Shown: one piece after another, positions 57,346 through 64,000 of the stretch
How the letters are laid out: each line of letters opens with the position of its first letter
Position numbering within the stretch: position 1 is the stretch's first letter
Made by a program: the position numbers and the translations under genes
Notes under the pieces: generated by a model
Told to the model about the DNA's origin: nothing
Databases searched by the model: none
What the model saw: the letters and a program-made list of their open reading frames with translations, nothing else
Source: an uncultured Eubacteriales bacterium
GTDB taxonomy: Bacteria; Bacillota; Clostridia; Christensenellales; Borkfalkiaceae
Direction of reading: 5' to 3'
Length of the DNA: 64,000 bases
Assembly (NCBI GenBank): GCA_900540805.1
Contig: UQHL01000001.1
Location: 383,107-447,106, forward strand

Positions 57346-57863
57346 TCCGTCTCCTCCTCCAGATATTTTTTCAGGCTCTTCAACGCCTCCGCATACCTCC
57401 AGGACACCGTGCCCCGCGGCAGGCCGAGGAAGTCGGCAATTTCCTTGGTCTTCATCCCCGAATTTTTCAGCAGAACAATTTCCCTGTCTCCGTCTTTTAA
57501 GCGGGCCAAAGCGGCGGATAAGACAAGGCCCGTATCCGCCGCCGCATCGATCGTATAAGCCCCTCCCAGCGTTTCGTTTTCGGTAAAATCGGCGGAAAAT
57601 TCGCGTTTTTGCTTTCTCAGGGAGTTGATTGCCTTGTTTCTCGCAATTGTCAGAATCCAGGTCTTAAATCCCTTGCCCCGAAATTCCGCCGCCCGCGCCC
57701 ATACCGTCACGAAGGTATCCTGTGTCAGTTCCTCCGCCGCGCCCCGATTTTTCACGACGCCGAGGCAAACGGAATAGACGAGCCGCCGAAGCTTTTCGTA
57801 TAGTTCTTCAAACGCCTTTTCGTTGCGTTTTGCAATTTTCGGGGCAAGTTGATCAAAGCTCAT
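57342..57863 (-). CDS. ECF-type RNA polymerase sigma factor
   Basis: 173 residues, with sigma-70 region 2 (AFEELYEKLRRLVYSVCLGVV...AEELTQDTFVTVWARAAEF...FKTWILTIARNKAINSLR) and region 4 (ALARLKDGDREIVLLKNSGMKTKEIADFLGLPRGTVSWRYAEALKSLKKYL) and no regions 1 or 3, the ECF layout. The cognate regulator is the co-translated RsgI-like gene. It differs from SigI, the usual RsgI partner in Bacillus and Clostridium thermocellum, which lacks this canonical ECF region 4. It is transcribed from a consensus-like promoter with a hairpin leader. Confidence 0.9.
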   Translation of the reverse strand: MSFDQLAPKIAKRNEKAFEELYEKLRRLVYSVCLGVVKNRGAAEELTQDTFVTVWARAAEFRGKGFKTWILTIARNKAINSLRKQKREFSADFTENETLGGAYTIDAAADTGLVLSAALARLKDGDREIVLLKNSGMKTKEIADFLGLPRGTVSWRYAEALKSLKKYLEEETE

Positions 57864-57883
57864 CGCCGCATCCTTTTCCGCCG

Positions 57884-57948
57884 CGCACCGCGGCGTTTTT
57901 TTCGAAACCGTCCCTTTTCCTCTTTATGGAAACGACAGGGACGGTTTC
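57884..57948 (-). promoter_or_regulatory. Two hairpins in the leader of the sigma factor gene
   Basis: GAAACCGTCCC (starting right after the -10) pairs with GGGACGGTTTC about 22 bases on, with an inner TTTCC/GGAAA. A second hairpin of CGCCGCGG-type sequence follows near the ribosome binding site. Neither has a minus-strand T tract, so they are not terminators for this transcript. An operator or RNA control element is possible. Confidence 0.5.
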
Positions 57949-57977
57949 ATTATATCATATCCACGGCGGCAAGTCAA
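57949..57977 (-). promoter_or_regulatory. Promoter of the sigma/anti-sigma operon
   Basis: TTGACT, 17 bp, TATAAT with extended TGA on the minus strand, between the lipoprotein gene and the sigma gene. Confidence 0.8.
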
Positions 57978-57985
57978 CCGTCCTT

Positions 57986-59281
57986 TTACGCGAGACGCTC
58001 TTCCTTTTGGCGGCGGAGCTCCTCTTTCGCGGCGTCGATCTCCGACTTCATTTCCTCTCGGATCTGCTTTTTCAGATTTTTAAGCTCCTCTTTCAAAGCC
58101 TTGATTTCCGCTTTCTGTTCCTTCGTCAGTTCGATCGCGTCCTTCATTTCGTCGAGCTCGTCTTCTTTATCGTCGATAAATTCTTCAGCTTCTTCCAGCG
58201 TCGCAAAGGAGAGCGTTTCTCCCCAGGCTTCGGAAAGCGCCGCGAGATCGGCTTCAGTAAGCACGTATTCGTCCTCGTCGTATTTGTCGAGGATATCCTC
58301 GATCGCCTCCTCTTTCTCCTCGTTTTCGTCGCTGTCGTCGTCGAAATGTTTGTCGAGATAGTCGTCAACGCTGTCGGGCGTAACCGCGCCGTTTTCGGAA
58401 ATCAACGCTTTATCCTCGATCCCGAGAAGCGCCAGGATCGCCTGAATATCCTCGTCGGAAAGGGAAACGTTTTCCGCTTTGTCCTCGAGAAGCTCGAACG
58501 CCGTCTCCAAAGCCGTATATTTGTCCCAGGCCGCGAGATATTCCTCGCCGTAAACCGCTGCGATTTTGCGCTCCGTCTCCGCTTTCGCCTCATCGTAGCG
58601 ATTCTCAAACTTATCCTCAAGCTCGTCGGATACGAGATCCTCGTATTCGTCCGCAAGGTCTTCGAGAAGCTCGGCAAGTTCGCTCACCTTCATCGCGGCG
58701 CCTTTTTCGTAGGTCATCGTCCCGTCGTATTGCATGATCGCCTCGATCAACCGCACCTTTGCGGGCGTCAGGTCTTTATATAACTCGGGATTTTCCGCCT
58801 GAAGCTTTTTCACCGTGCGTTCGTCGCGCGAACGGGGAGCGCTGTTAACCTCCGCCTTTTCGCTGCCCTTTTCCGCGCCCGCTTTCGCCGCGTTTTCCAT
58901 TTCCTGCGCCTTTCCCGCGTCGTCGGATACCACCGTAATCTTTATCTTTTTGTTTCCGTCGTTGAGATATCCCATTTTCTCGGCAAGCGCAACGATCTTT
59001 TCGCTCGCCTGCTCCACCGTCAGCCCCGTCAGGTCTTCGCCGCTAAGCAATACGCCCGCGTCGTCGTTTCCGGCCTTGACGCCCACTACTTTACCCTCGC
59101 TTACCAAAAGCTCCACGGTGGGATTGATGTCGAGGACAAGATAGGTATTTGCGGCGGCTTGAGCCGTACCGCTCGAAGTAGAGCTGCCGTCCGAAATTCC
59201 GCCGACATTACATGCGGCAACCGAAAGACACAATCCCAGCGCGACGCCGCCCGCCGCCAGTTTTCCCAAAATTTTTTTCAT
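57986..59281 (-). CDS. Lipoprotein with RsgI-type sensor domain and coiled-coil body
   Basis: 431 residues. The signal peptide ends in lipobox VAAC (Cys24). Residues 45-110 (YLVLDINPTVELLVSEGKVVGVKAGNDDAGVLLSGEDLTG...ASEKIVALAEKMGYL) are clearly related to the extracytoplasmic domain of the neighbouring anti-sigma factor (FDINPSVE...LNEDGEVLLYGTELAG...AAEILFDRCVKLGYF), including the Asn-Pro at 53-54. The remainder is highly charged, Glu/Asp/Lys-rich and helical. It lies immediately upstream of the sigma gene on the same strand. It has no membrane span or cytoplasmic sigma-binding part, so it cannot itself be an anti-sigma factor. It may be a decoy, ligand-binder or regulon member of the same system. 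Confidence 0.85.
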   Translation of the reverse strand: MKKILGKLAAGGVALGLCLSVAACNVGGISDGSSTSSGTAQAAANTYLVLDINPTVELLVSEGKVVGVKAGNDDAGVLLSGEDLTGLTVEQASEKIVALAEKMGYLNDGNKKIKITVVSDDAGKAQEMENAAKAGAEKGSEKAEVNSAPRSRDERTVKKLQAENPELYKDLTPAKVRLIEAIMQYDGTMTYEKGAAMKVSELAELLEDLADEYEDLVSDELEDKFENRYDEAKAETERKIAAVYGEEYLAAWDKYTALETAFELLEDKAENVSLSDEDIQAILALLGIEDKALISENGAVTPDSVDDYLDKHFDDDSDENEEKEEAIEDILDKYDEDEYVLTEADLAALSEAWGETLSFATLEEAEEFIDDKEDELDEMKDAIELTKEQKAEIKALKEELKNLKKQIREEMKSEIDAAKEELRRQKEERLA

Positions 59282-59571
59282 GATACATTCCTTCCTTTTA
59301 TTATTTTTTAATACTGCAGCTTATCGATAAGCGGGAGTTTTAAGCTCCTTACACCTATAAAGACACGCACCAAAACAAAACGGTTGGAAAAAAATAAAAC
59401 TTTTTCAAAAAATTTTTTACCGAAAATCCGGGACGGTTTTTTTCGAAAACTATTCGTAAAACAAAAAAATTTTACGGATAGTGTTTAAGAAGAAAAAAAA
59501 CGGCTTATATATAAAGTGTTCGAAGGAGATACGAAATCCAAAGGGACAGCCTCGGAAAAGGGGCTGAAAAA
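59282..59571. other. Intergenic region with divergent promoters not resolved
   Basis: A/T-rich sequence between the lipoprotein gene and hsp20. It contains CCAACCG and AACCGTCCC blocks on the minus strand that may be an ECF-type promoter for the lipoprotein, but I cannot fix -35 and -10 boxes. No CIRCE element is present. No gene seen. Confidence 0.4.
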
Positions 59572-59631
59572 ATGGGAACGCCTCCCTCGGAATCCATTAA
59601 AATATACTTGAAAAGGAGATGTTTATTATGA
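59572..59631 (+). CDS. Possible 19-codon upstream reading frame coupled to hsp20
   Basis: An ATG after AAGGGG opens a 19-residue frame (MGTPPSESIKIYLKRRCLL) whose TGA overlaps the hsp20 ATG (ATGA). It could couple translation to hsp20 or be chance. No homology is known. Confidence 0.3.
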   Translation: MGTPPSESIKIYLKRRCLL

Positions 59632-60032
59632 AATATTTAACTTCCGATTCTTTGAATTCTTTACTCAAACCCTTCAGCGGCTGGTTCGACGCGGGCAGCA
59701 GCATCATGAAGACGGACGTAAGATCCGACGATAAGGAGTACACCCTCAGCATCGAGCTTCCCGGCATCGACAAGCAAAACATCAACATCGCGCTCGAGGA
59801 CGGCTATTTGACCGTGGAAGCGGTGCGCAATCACGAAGAGACGGAAAAGGACGAAAAATCCAATTACGTGTTCCGCGAGAGAACCTACGGCAGAATGTCG
59901 AGAACCTTCTACGTGGGAGACGGAATCCGCGAAGAAAATATCAAAGCGAAATACGACAACGGTATTTTGACGGTGGTCGTCCCCAAATACAGGGAAGAAG
60001 AAAAACCCCTCAAGAGAATTGCCGTCGAATAA
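59628..60032 (+). CDS. hsp20: Small heat-shock protein, Hsp20/alpha-crystallin family
   Basis: A 134-residue ATP-independent holdase chaperone that forms large oligomers. The alpha-crystallin domain spans residues 28-125: MKTDVRSDDKEYTLSIELPGIDKQNINIALEDGYLTVEA, ending GILTVVVPK and a short C-terminal tail. The start is the second ATG, nine bases after AAAAGGAG; the first ATG abuts the site. A strong terminator follows. No CIRCE operator was seen upstream. Confidence 0.94.
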   Translation: MKYLTSDSLNSLLKPFSGWFDAGSSIMKTDVRSDDKEYTLSIELPGIDKQNINIALEDGYLTVEAVRNHEETEKDEKSNYVFRERTYGRMSRTFYVGDGIREENIKAKYDNGILTVVVPKYREEEKPLKRIAVE

Positions 60033-60070
60033 ACCCAAGCTTTCATCTTCAAACCTTCCTGATTTACGAA

Positions 60071-60104
60071 AAAGAGACACGGCTTCGCGCCGTGCCTCTT
60101 TTTT
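60071..60104. terminator. Bidirectional terminator between hsp20 and the acetyltransferase gene
   Basis: GAG-CACGGC pairs with GCCGTG-CTC around a five-base loop, with six T on the plus strand. Confidence 0.85.
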
Positions 60105-60119
60105 ATCGTTTGGCGATAT

Positions 60120-60737
60120 TCATTTTTCTATTTCCGACCAGTCGATCCTCTTGTCCTTGAAATAATATTCCCTGTCTTTTTCGCCTATGCTGCGAAGCAC
60201 GCGGCACGGATTGCCCACGGCGACCACGTCCGCGGGAATATTTTTCGTCACCACGCTTCCCGCGCCGATGACGGTATTGTCCCCGATCGTCACCCCCGGC
60301 AAAATCAGCGAGCCCGCGCCGATCCAGCAATTTTTGCCGATATGTACGGGCGCGTTATACTGATAGAGCTTTTCGCGCAAATCCGGCAAAACGGGATGTC
60401 CCGCCGAGGCCACCGTCACGTTGGGGCCGAACATGGTATAGTCGCCCACGTAAATGTCCGCGTCGTCAACGAGCGTCAGATTGAAATTTCCGTACACGAA
60501 TTTCCCGAAATGAACGTGACGGCCGCCCCAATTCGCGTGGAAAGGCGGCTCTAAATAGCACCCTTCGCCAATCTCGGCAAACATTTCCCTCAGCATTTTT
60601 TCCCGCTTTTCGCCCTCCGTGGGACGGGTGGCATTGAAATCGTAAAGCCTGTCGAGACACGCGGTTTGTTCTTTCATCAGTTCTTCGTCCCATGGCAGAT
60701 ACAGCTCGCCGCCCAGCATTTTTTCCTTGATGTCCAT
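60120..60737 (-). CDS. Sugar O-acetyltransferase (maltose/galactoside type)
   Basis: A 205-residue left-handed beta-helix enzyme of the Maa/LacA/NodL type. The N-terminal mac domain (MDIKEKMLGGELYLPWDEELMKEQ...LDRLYDFNATRP) and hexapeptide repeats (HIGKNCWIGAGSLILPGVTIGDNTVIGAGSVVTKNIP) are clear. The catalytic His is in SAGHPVLPDLR. It transfers acetyl from acetyl-CoA to sugars. It follows comF by 13 bp in the DUF368-comF-maa operon. GAGG precedes the ATG. Confidence 0.93.
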   Translation of the reverse strand: MDIKEKMLGGELYLPWDEELMKEQTACLDRLYDFNATRPTEGEKREKMLREMFAEIGEGCYLEPPFHANWGGRHVHFGKFVYGNFNLTLVDDADIYVGDYTMFGPNVTVASAGHPVLPDLREKLYQYNAPVHIGKNCWIGAGSLILPGVTIGDNTVIGAGSVVTKNIPADVVAVGNPCRVLRSIGEKDREYYFKDKRIDWSEIEK

Positions 60738-60750
60738 TTTTTACCTCTTT

Positions 60751-61473
60751 CTATTTCTTTTCGGGCAACGACGTCGCCGTGAGAAAAAACACCTCTTGCG
60801 CGCCCGCCGCCAAAAGCGCGGCCGCACATTCGTAGCCCGTAGCGCCCGTCGTCGTCACGTCGTCCGCCAAAAGGAGCTTAAGTCCTCTGCACGCGTTTTT
60901 TTCCGCCGCGCGGTATGCCCCCTTCACGTTTTCCGCCCGTTCGCGGAAGGATAATTCCTTCTGCGGGGACGTCTCTCGCCGTTTGACGAGAATATTTCGG
61001 TATTTTATACCCGTTTCCTCCGACAGAACCTTCGCAAGCTCGGCGGACTGGTTGTATCCCCGTTCCCTTTCCTTTTCGGCCGTAAGCGGCACGGGTACGA
61101 TCGCGTCGGCGCAAAGCCCCGAATTTTTCCACACCTCCGCCATGCGTTCGCCGAAAAACCGGGAAAGAAAACGCTCGCCGTTTTTCAGGCGGTTAATCAG
61201 CCGCGCGGCCTCGCCGCCGTAAACGAACGCGGACATGCCCCGCGCAAACGGCGGAACGCGGCGTTTACAATCGAGACAAACGCCCTCAGCCAACGTTTTT
61301 CTGCCGCACTTCGGACAGACGCTTTTATCGTTTTTTTCCAAAAGGGAGAGACAGCCTTCGCAGAGCCGCTCCGTCGGATAGGAAAAAATCTCCCGCCCGC
61401 AGTCGTCGCAGGTATATCCGCGTTTCGACCTCAGTTTGCGATAAGCGTCTAAGCCCCTTTCCAAAAATCTCAT
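60751..61473 (-). CDS. comF: ComF family protein (phosphoribosyltransferase fold)
   Basis: 240 residues. An N-terminal double zinc site (CDDC...CEGC, CPKC...CLDC) precedes a type I PRTase domain with VPVPLTAEKERERGYNQSAELA and the PRPP loop KLLLADDVTTTGATGYEC. ComF is needed for DNA uptake in transformable species and is found in most bacteria. It starts within the stop of the DUF368 gene (ATGA). No other competence genes are in the window. Confidence 0.92.
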   Translation of the reverse strand: MRFLERGLDAYRKLRSKRGYTCDDCGREIFSYPTERLCEGCLSLLEKNDKSVCPKCGRKTLAEGVCLDCKRRVPPFARGMSAFVYGGEAARLINRLKNGERFLSRFFGERMAEVWKNSGLCADAIVPVPLTAEKERERGYNQSAELAKVLSEETGIKYRNILVKRRETSPQKELSFRERAENVKGAYRAAEKNACRGLKLLLADDVTTTGATGYECAAALLAAGAQEVFFLTATSLPEKK

Positions 61474-62459
61474 TTTTCGTCCCGCGCGGTTTCCGTCTCC
61501 GTTTTCGCCGCGGCTTCCGCGTCTTTCCTGCGCTGATAACGCACCAGCAGGTACGAGCCTATCGCTCCGATCGCAAATAACGCTATCCCCAGCGCGATGT
61601 CCAAAACCCTGACGCCCTCCGTCGCCCAGCGGGCGTATGTCTCGAAGATATCGGGATTATAAAACATCGACACGATCGAGCCCAGAGACAGACCCACGAT
61701 CATGGAATATGCAGTGTGGCGGGCTTTTCCGAACATGTAGGTGAGAAACCTCGAAAAGGTGAACAATCCCAGCAGGAAGCCGACGACCAATGCGGCATAT
61801 ACGGCAAAAATCATGGGATTCGAGCGCCAGAAGCTTAAACTGACGCTGTCCAGCAGGGATTTGAACCAGCCGAGCGCCATCAGTACGGCGGTGGCGCTGA
61901 GCCCGGGCACAACCTGCGTGACGCCCACGATATACCCCACGGGCAGACAGACGAGAACCTGCCACAACTTCACCGTTTCAAATACGTTTTTTCCCGCTTC
62001 GGCGGCGTTCGCGTTGAGCGCGACCGAACCTATGCCCAGCGCGATGGGAATGAGCACGCCCAAAATCAACAGCGCAACGCGTTTGCCGTTCATTTTCGCT
62101 CCCTTAAGCTCGTCCTTGACGGCGGGGAAAGCCCCGCTCATCAATCCCGCAAACAGTCCGACGACGGCAAAGGGCAGCAGCTCGAGCAATTTTTGCACCG
62201 TGAAGAAGCCGAGAAGCAGCCCCAGAACGATCCCCGCCCCGATGGGCAACAGAAAGATAAAGCATTTTTTGAACTGCTTGAAAAGATTCCCCACCGCGTA
62301 GAGAAACTGATCGTAAAGCTTAAAGATGATCGCCACGGTCGAACCGCTGATCCCCGGCACAATCACCGCCAAGCCGATAAAAAATCCCAAAAGCGCGCTC
62401 TTGCACCAGGTTTTTCTGTTGTATTTGATGAGGGCGATTTCCATGCTCTCCTGCGCCAT
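61470..62459 (-). CDS. DUF368 membrane protein (polyprenyl-phosphate transporter candidate)
   Basis: A 329-residue protein with about eight to ten spans. The DUF368 signature GFFIGLAVIVPGISGSTVAIIFKLYDQFLYA is near the N-terminus, and a related VCLPVGYIVGVTQVVPGLSATAVLMALGWF occurs halfway, showing the internal repeat of the family. Members of DUF368 have been reported as undecaprenyl-phosphate translocases (PopT-type), which recycle the lipid carrier. It leads the operon DUF368-comF-maa, with a consensus promoter and a hairpin leader. Function is taken from the family. Confidence 0.9.
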   Translation of the reverse strand: MAQESMEIALIKYNRKTWCKSALLGFFIGLAVIVPGISGSTVAIIFKLYDQFLYAVGNLFKQFKKCFIFLLPIGAGIVLGLLLGFFTVQKLLELLPFAVVGLFAGLMSGAFPAVKDELKGAKMNGKRVALLILGVLIPIALGIGSVALNANAAEAGKNVFETVKLWQVLVCLPVGYIVGVTQVVPGLSATAVLMALGWFKSLLDSVSLSFWRSNPMIFAVYAALVVGFLLGLFTFSRFLTYMFGKARHTAYSMIVGLSLGSIVSMFYNPDIFETYARWATEGVRVLDIALGIALFAIGAIGSYLLVRYQRRKDAEAAAKTETETARDEK

Positions 62460-62517
62460 ACGTTTTGTCTCCTTTTTTCCGCCTTTCCGCCGCCGCGTTT
62501 TTCACGGCGGCGTTTTT

Positions 62518-62546
62518 ATTATACTTTATTTTTTCCGCACTGTCAA
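62518..62546 (-). promoter_or_regulatory. Consensus promoter of the DUF368-comF-maa operon
   Basis: TTGACA, 17 bp, TATAAT on the minus strand, 58 bp before the start codon. A GC-rich hairpin (CGCCGCC / GGCGGCG) forms the 5' end of the transcript. The remaining part of 62547-62775 shows no gene. Confidence 0.88.
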
Positions 62547-62775
62547 ACATTCCGTCCCGCATAAAAATAAACGCCGAAGAATTTTATCGGGAAGGAACGG
62601 GAAACGACTTCCTCCCGATAAATTTTATATATCTTCATCCCCTACGCGGCAGCCGTGAAAAGGACGTGAAAAAATTTATTTCGCAAAATCGCCGTAAATT
62701 CGCCAAAAAAGAGCAAAATTTACGCCTGCCCGGCATATACAATTAAAGAGAAATCTCGTTTTTCGGAGCGGACAT

Positions 62776-63945
62776 ATGAATTTCGTCAAAAAAATGTGTA
62801 TTCTGAGGCAGGTCAAGCAGGGGTTTTCGGGCGACGGAAAAACTCTTTCGGGACTGATCAAAATCGAACAATACGGAAAAAACCTTTCGGTGGAAGTTTC
62901 CGTCATCAACTTCGCGCCCCTTTCGTCGGGGGAATACTACTGTCTCCTCGCGGACAGAAAAGGGCGGACGGAAATGCTTCCCCTGCGCGGAAAAAGCTTG
63001 TTCAATATCGTTTCCGATCTGAACGCGGAGGATGGATTCTGCGGGGTAATCTGTTTTGTAAAAAACGGAATCGTCCCCATCGCCTACGGCGTCAACGGCG
63101 AAAACGTCTATGACTGGCGCAATCTCGTCAAAAATTCCGCTCCCGCGGGCGGAAAGGAAACGGCGTTTTCTGCCGCCAACGAGCGCGCCCCCTTTAACCC
63201 GTTTGCAAATGACGGGGACAGGGCTGAGACGAGCGCGCCGATAAGCTACGACGTACCGCCCGCGCCGCTCTACGGATATGAGGCGGAGGACAAAAAGGAA
63301 CGCCCTTTTCCCCCGCGCCCCGCGCAGGAAACGCCCGATCAGCCGCAGGAAACCGAACCCGAAAACGGAACGATTGCACCGCCCGAACCGCCCGCCGCGC
63401 CGACGGCGAAGGGGAAATACGACGACGAAACGGTGGCTACCGAAAACTACTATCGCAAGGAGGAAGACAATGAACGCTTCGAGAATGAAAAATCTGGTAC
63501 ATATGCACACGCTGAGGGCGGAAATCCGCAGCAAGCAAAGAAAGAGCGGGCGAACGCTTCAAAGGATGGAGATGCTGAAGATATACGCCATCCGTTTGAA
63601 ACAGACCCCGACGGATACTATCTCGCAGTCAAGGGCGAAATAGACGCCCTGTTTGCAAAATATCCCGCCGACGACAGCTTAAAAGGGATTTTCGCCTATT
63701 CGGAATGGGTGCGGGTACAGGGAGAGGAAGGCGCGCCGAAATACCTCGTAGGGGTGATTTACGACGATTTAAAAGCAAAATATATCTGCTACGCCCTGCC
63801 CGCGGACGACCGCGACCGCCCGCCCGAGGAAATTAAGGAAATTTGCACGTTCGTCCCCTCCTCCGTTTTTACGGATAGGGAAGGCTTTTTCGTCATTTTC
63901 CAAAGCTGTTCCACAGGCGAGTGTATCCGTCCCGAAAGCCTATAA
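62776..63945 (+). CDS. Conserved two-domain protein of unknown function
   Basis: 389 residues, predicted cytosolic. Residues 1-117 form a beta-rich domain (LSGLIKIEQYGKNLSVEVSVINF...YYCLLADRKG...LPLRGKSLF...GVICFVKNG). Residues 120-295 are Pro/Glu/Ala-rich and disordered. The last ~90 residues form a second domain (DPDGYYLAVKGEIDALFAKYPADDSL...YSEWVRVQGE...KYLVGVIYDDLKAKYICYALPA). I recall this arrangement in uncharacterised Clostridia proteins but know no function. GGAG lies eight bases before the ATG. It is followed at once by two hairpins at the window edge. Confidence 0.75.
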   Translation: MNFVKKMCILRQVKQGFSGDGKTLSGLIKIEQYGKNLSVEVSVINFAPLSSGEYYCLLADRKGRTEMLPLRGKSLFNIVSDLNAEDGFCGVICFVKNGIVPIAYGVNGENVYDWRNLVKNSAPAGGKETAFSAANERAPFNPFANDGDRAETSAPISYDVPPAPLYGYEAEDKKERPFPPRPAQETPDQPQETEPENGTIAPPEPPAAPTAKGKYDDETVATENYYRKEEDNERFENEKSGTYAHAEGGNPQQAKKERANASKDGDAEDIRHPFETDPDGYYLAVKGEIDALFAKYPADDSLKGIFAYSEWVRVQGEEGAPKYLVGVIYDDLKAKYICYALPADDRDRPPEEIKEICTFVPSSVFTDREGFFVIFQSCSTGECIRPESL

Positions 63946-63950
63946 AATCA

Positions 63951-64000
63951 TAACCACCAGTAAACTGGTGGTTTGCATAACCCCTAAAAGGGGATAATAC
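63951..64000 (+). repeat. Two adjacent hairpins, possible end of a mobile element
   Basis: AACCACCAGT / ACTGGTGGTT (10-bp arms, short loop) followed after nine bases by CCCC-TAAAA-GGGG, just after a stop codon and running to the window edge. The first could act as a terminator but has no T tract. The pair resembles subterminal hairpins of IS200/IS605-type or REP elements in Clostridia, from memory only. Confidence 0.45.

Noticed and set aside
59282..59627. CIRCE/HrcA operator upstream of hsp20
   Set aside because: No TTAGCACTC-N9-GAGTGCTAA-like sequence is present.

Overview
The window looks like the chromosome of an anaerobic, endospore-forming Clostridia-type Firmicute from a gut or plant-fibre habitat. 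The evidence is a set of sporulation and germination genes (spoIIR, sleB, ypeB), rubrerythrin, strong AGGAGG-type ribosome binding sites, many TTGACA-17-TATAAT promoters (often with an extended TGn -10), and a hemicellulose locus. Most genes are GC-rich with many C/G-ending codons. Several AT-rich patches (about 2.9-4.2 kb, 26-36 kb) stand out as probable acquisitions. A precise genus cannot be named from sequence reading alone.

Layout. 0-4.3 kb: start of serS, a CtpE-type P-type ATPase, then an AT-rich patch with a small lipoprotein and a divergent XRE-repressor/small-protein pair sharing palindromic operators. 4.3-13.3 kb: gyrA-gyrB, a zinc-ribbon microprotein, then a coupled unit MurJ/SpoVB-like flippase - mazG - dus. 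13.4-26 kb: hemicellulose locus. An AraC-type regulator is divergent from GH39, DUF4091 and esterase genes. These converge on GH3, an LplABC-type sugar importer (no ATPase gene) and an acetylxylan-esterase-like gene. Both enzyme operons carry a TTGATATAA motif exactly 21 bp upstream of the -10 box, a good candidate AraC-regulator site. 26-36.1 kb: defence island with an EcoR124-like type I restriction-modification operon (hsdM, unknown, hsdS, membrane protein, hsdR), an IS3-family element, and tRNA-Gly(CCC).

36-44.7 kb: leuA, a 28-residue membrane peptide gene, a Fur/PerR regulator, the ypeB-sleB-spoIIR cluster, trmL, rubrerythrin, two overlapping small proteins, and a zinc-ribbon protein with a very acidic tail. 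44.8-50.4 kb: a large surface lipoprotein, rplM-rpsI, and a ferritin-like conserved protein. 50.4-56 kb: an APH-family kinase, a PHP hydrolase, mntP under a yybP-ykoY manganese riboswitch, an RlmI-like methyltransferase, and an orphan CpsC/CpsD pair. 56-59.3 kb: an ECF sigma factor, its RsgI-like membrane anti-sigma partner, and a separate lipoprotein carrying the same extracytoplasmic DINPxVE domain. 59.6-64 kb: Hsp20, maa/comF/DUF368, a conserved protein of unknown function, and two adjacent hairpins at the edge that resemble a mobile-element end.

The most unusual pieces are the sigma/anti-sigma/lipoprotein trio with a duplicated sensor domain, and the type I restriction operon with two non-canonical genes and a four-copy 12-bp repeat in hsdS expected to alter DNA specificity. 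Also notable are the paired promoters of the hemicellulose locus and a YpeB with a ~215-residue basic cytoplasmic extension. All functions are assigned by eye from motifs and remembered family features; no database search was possible.
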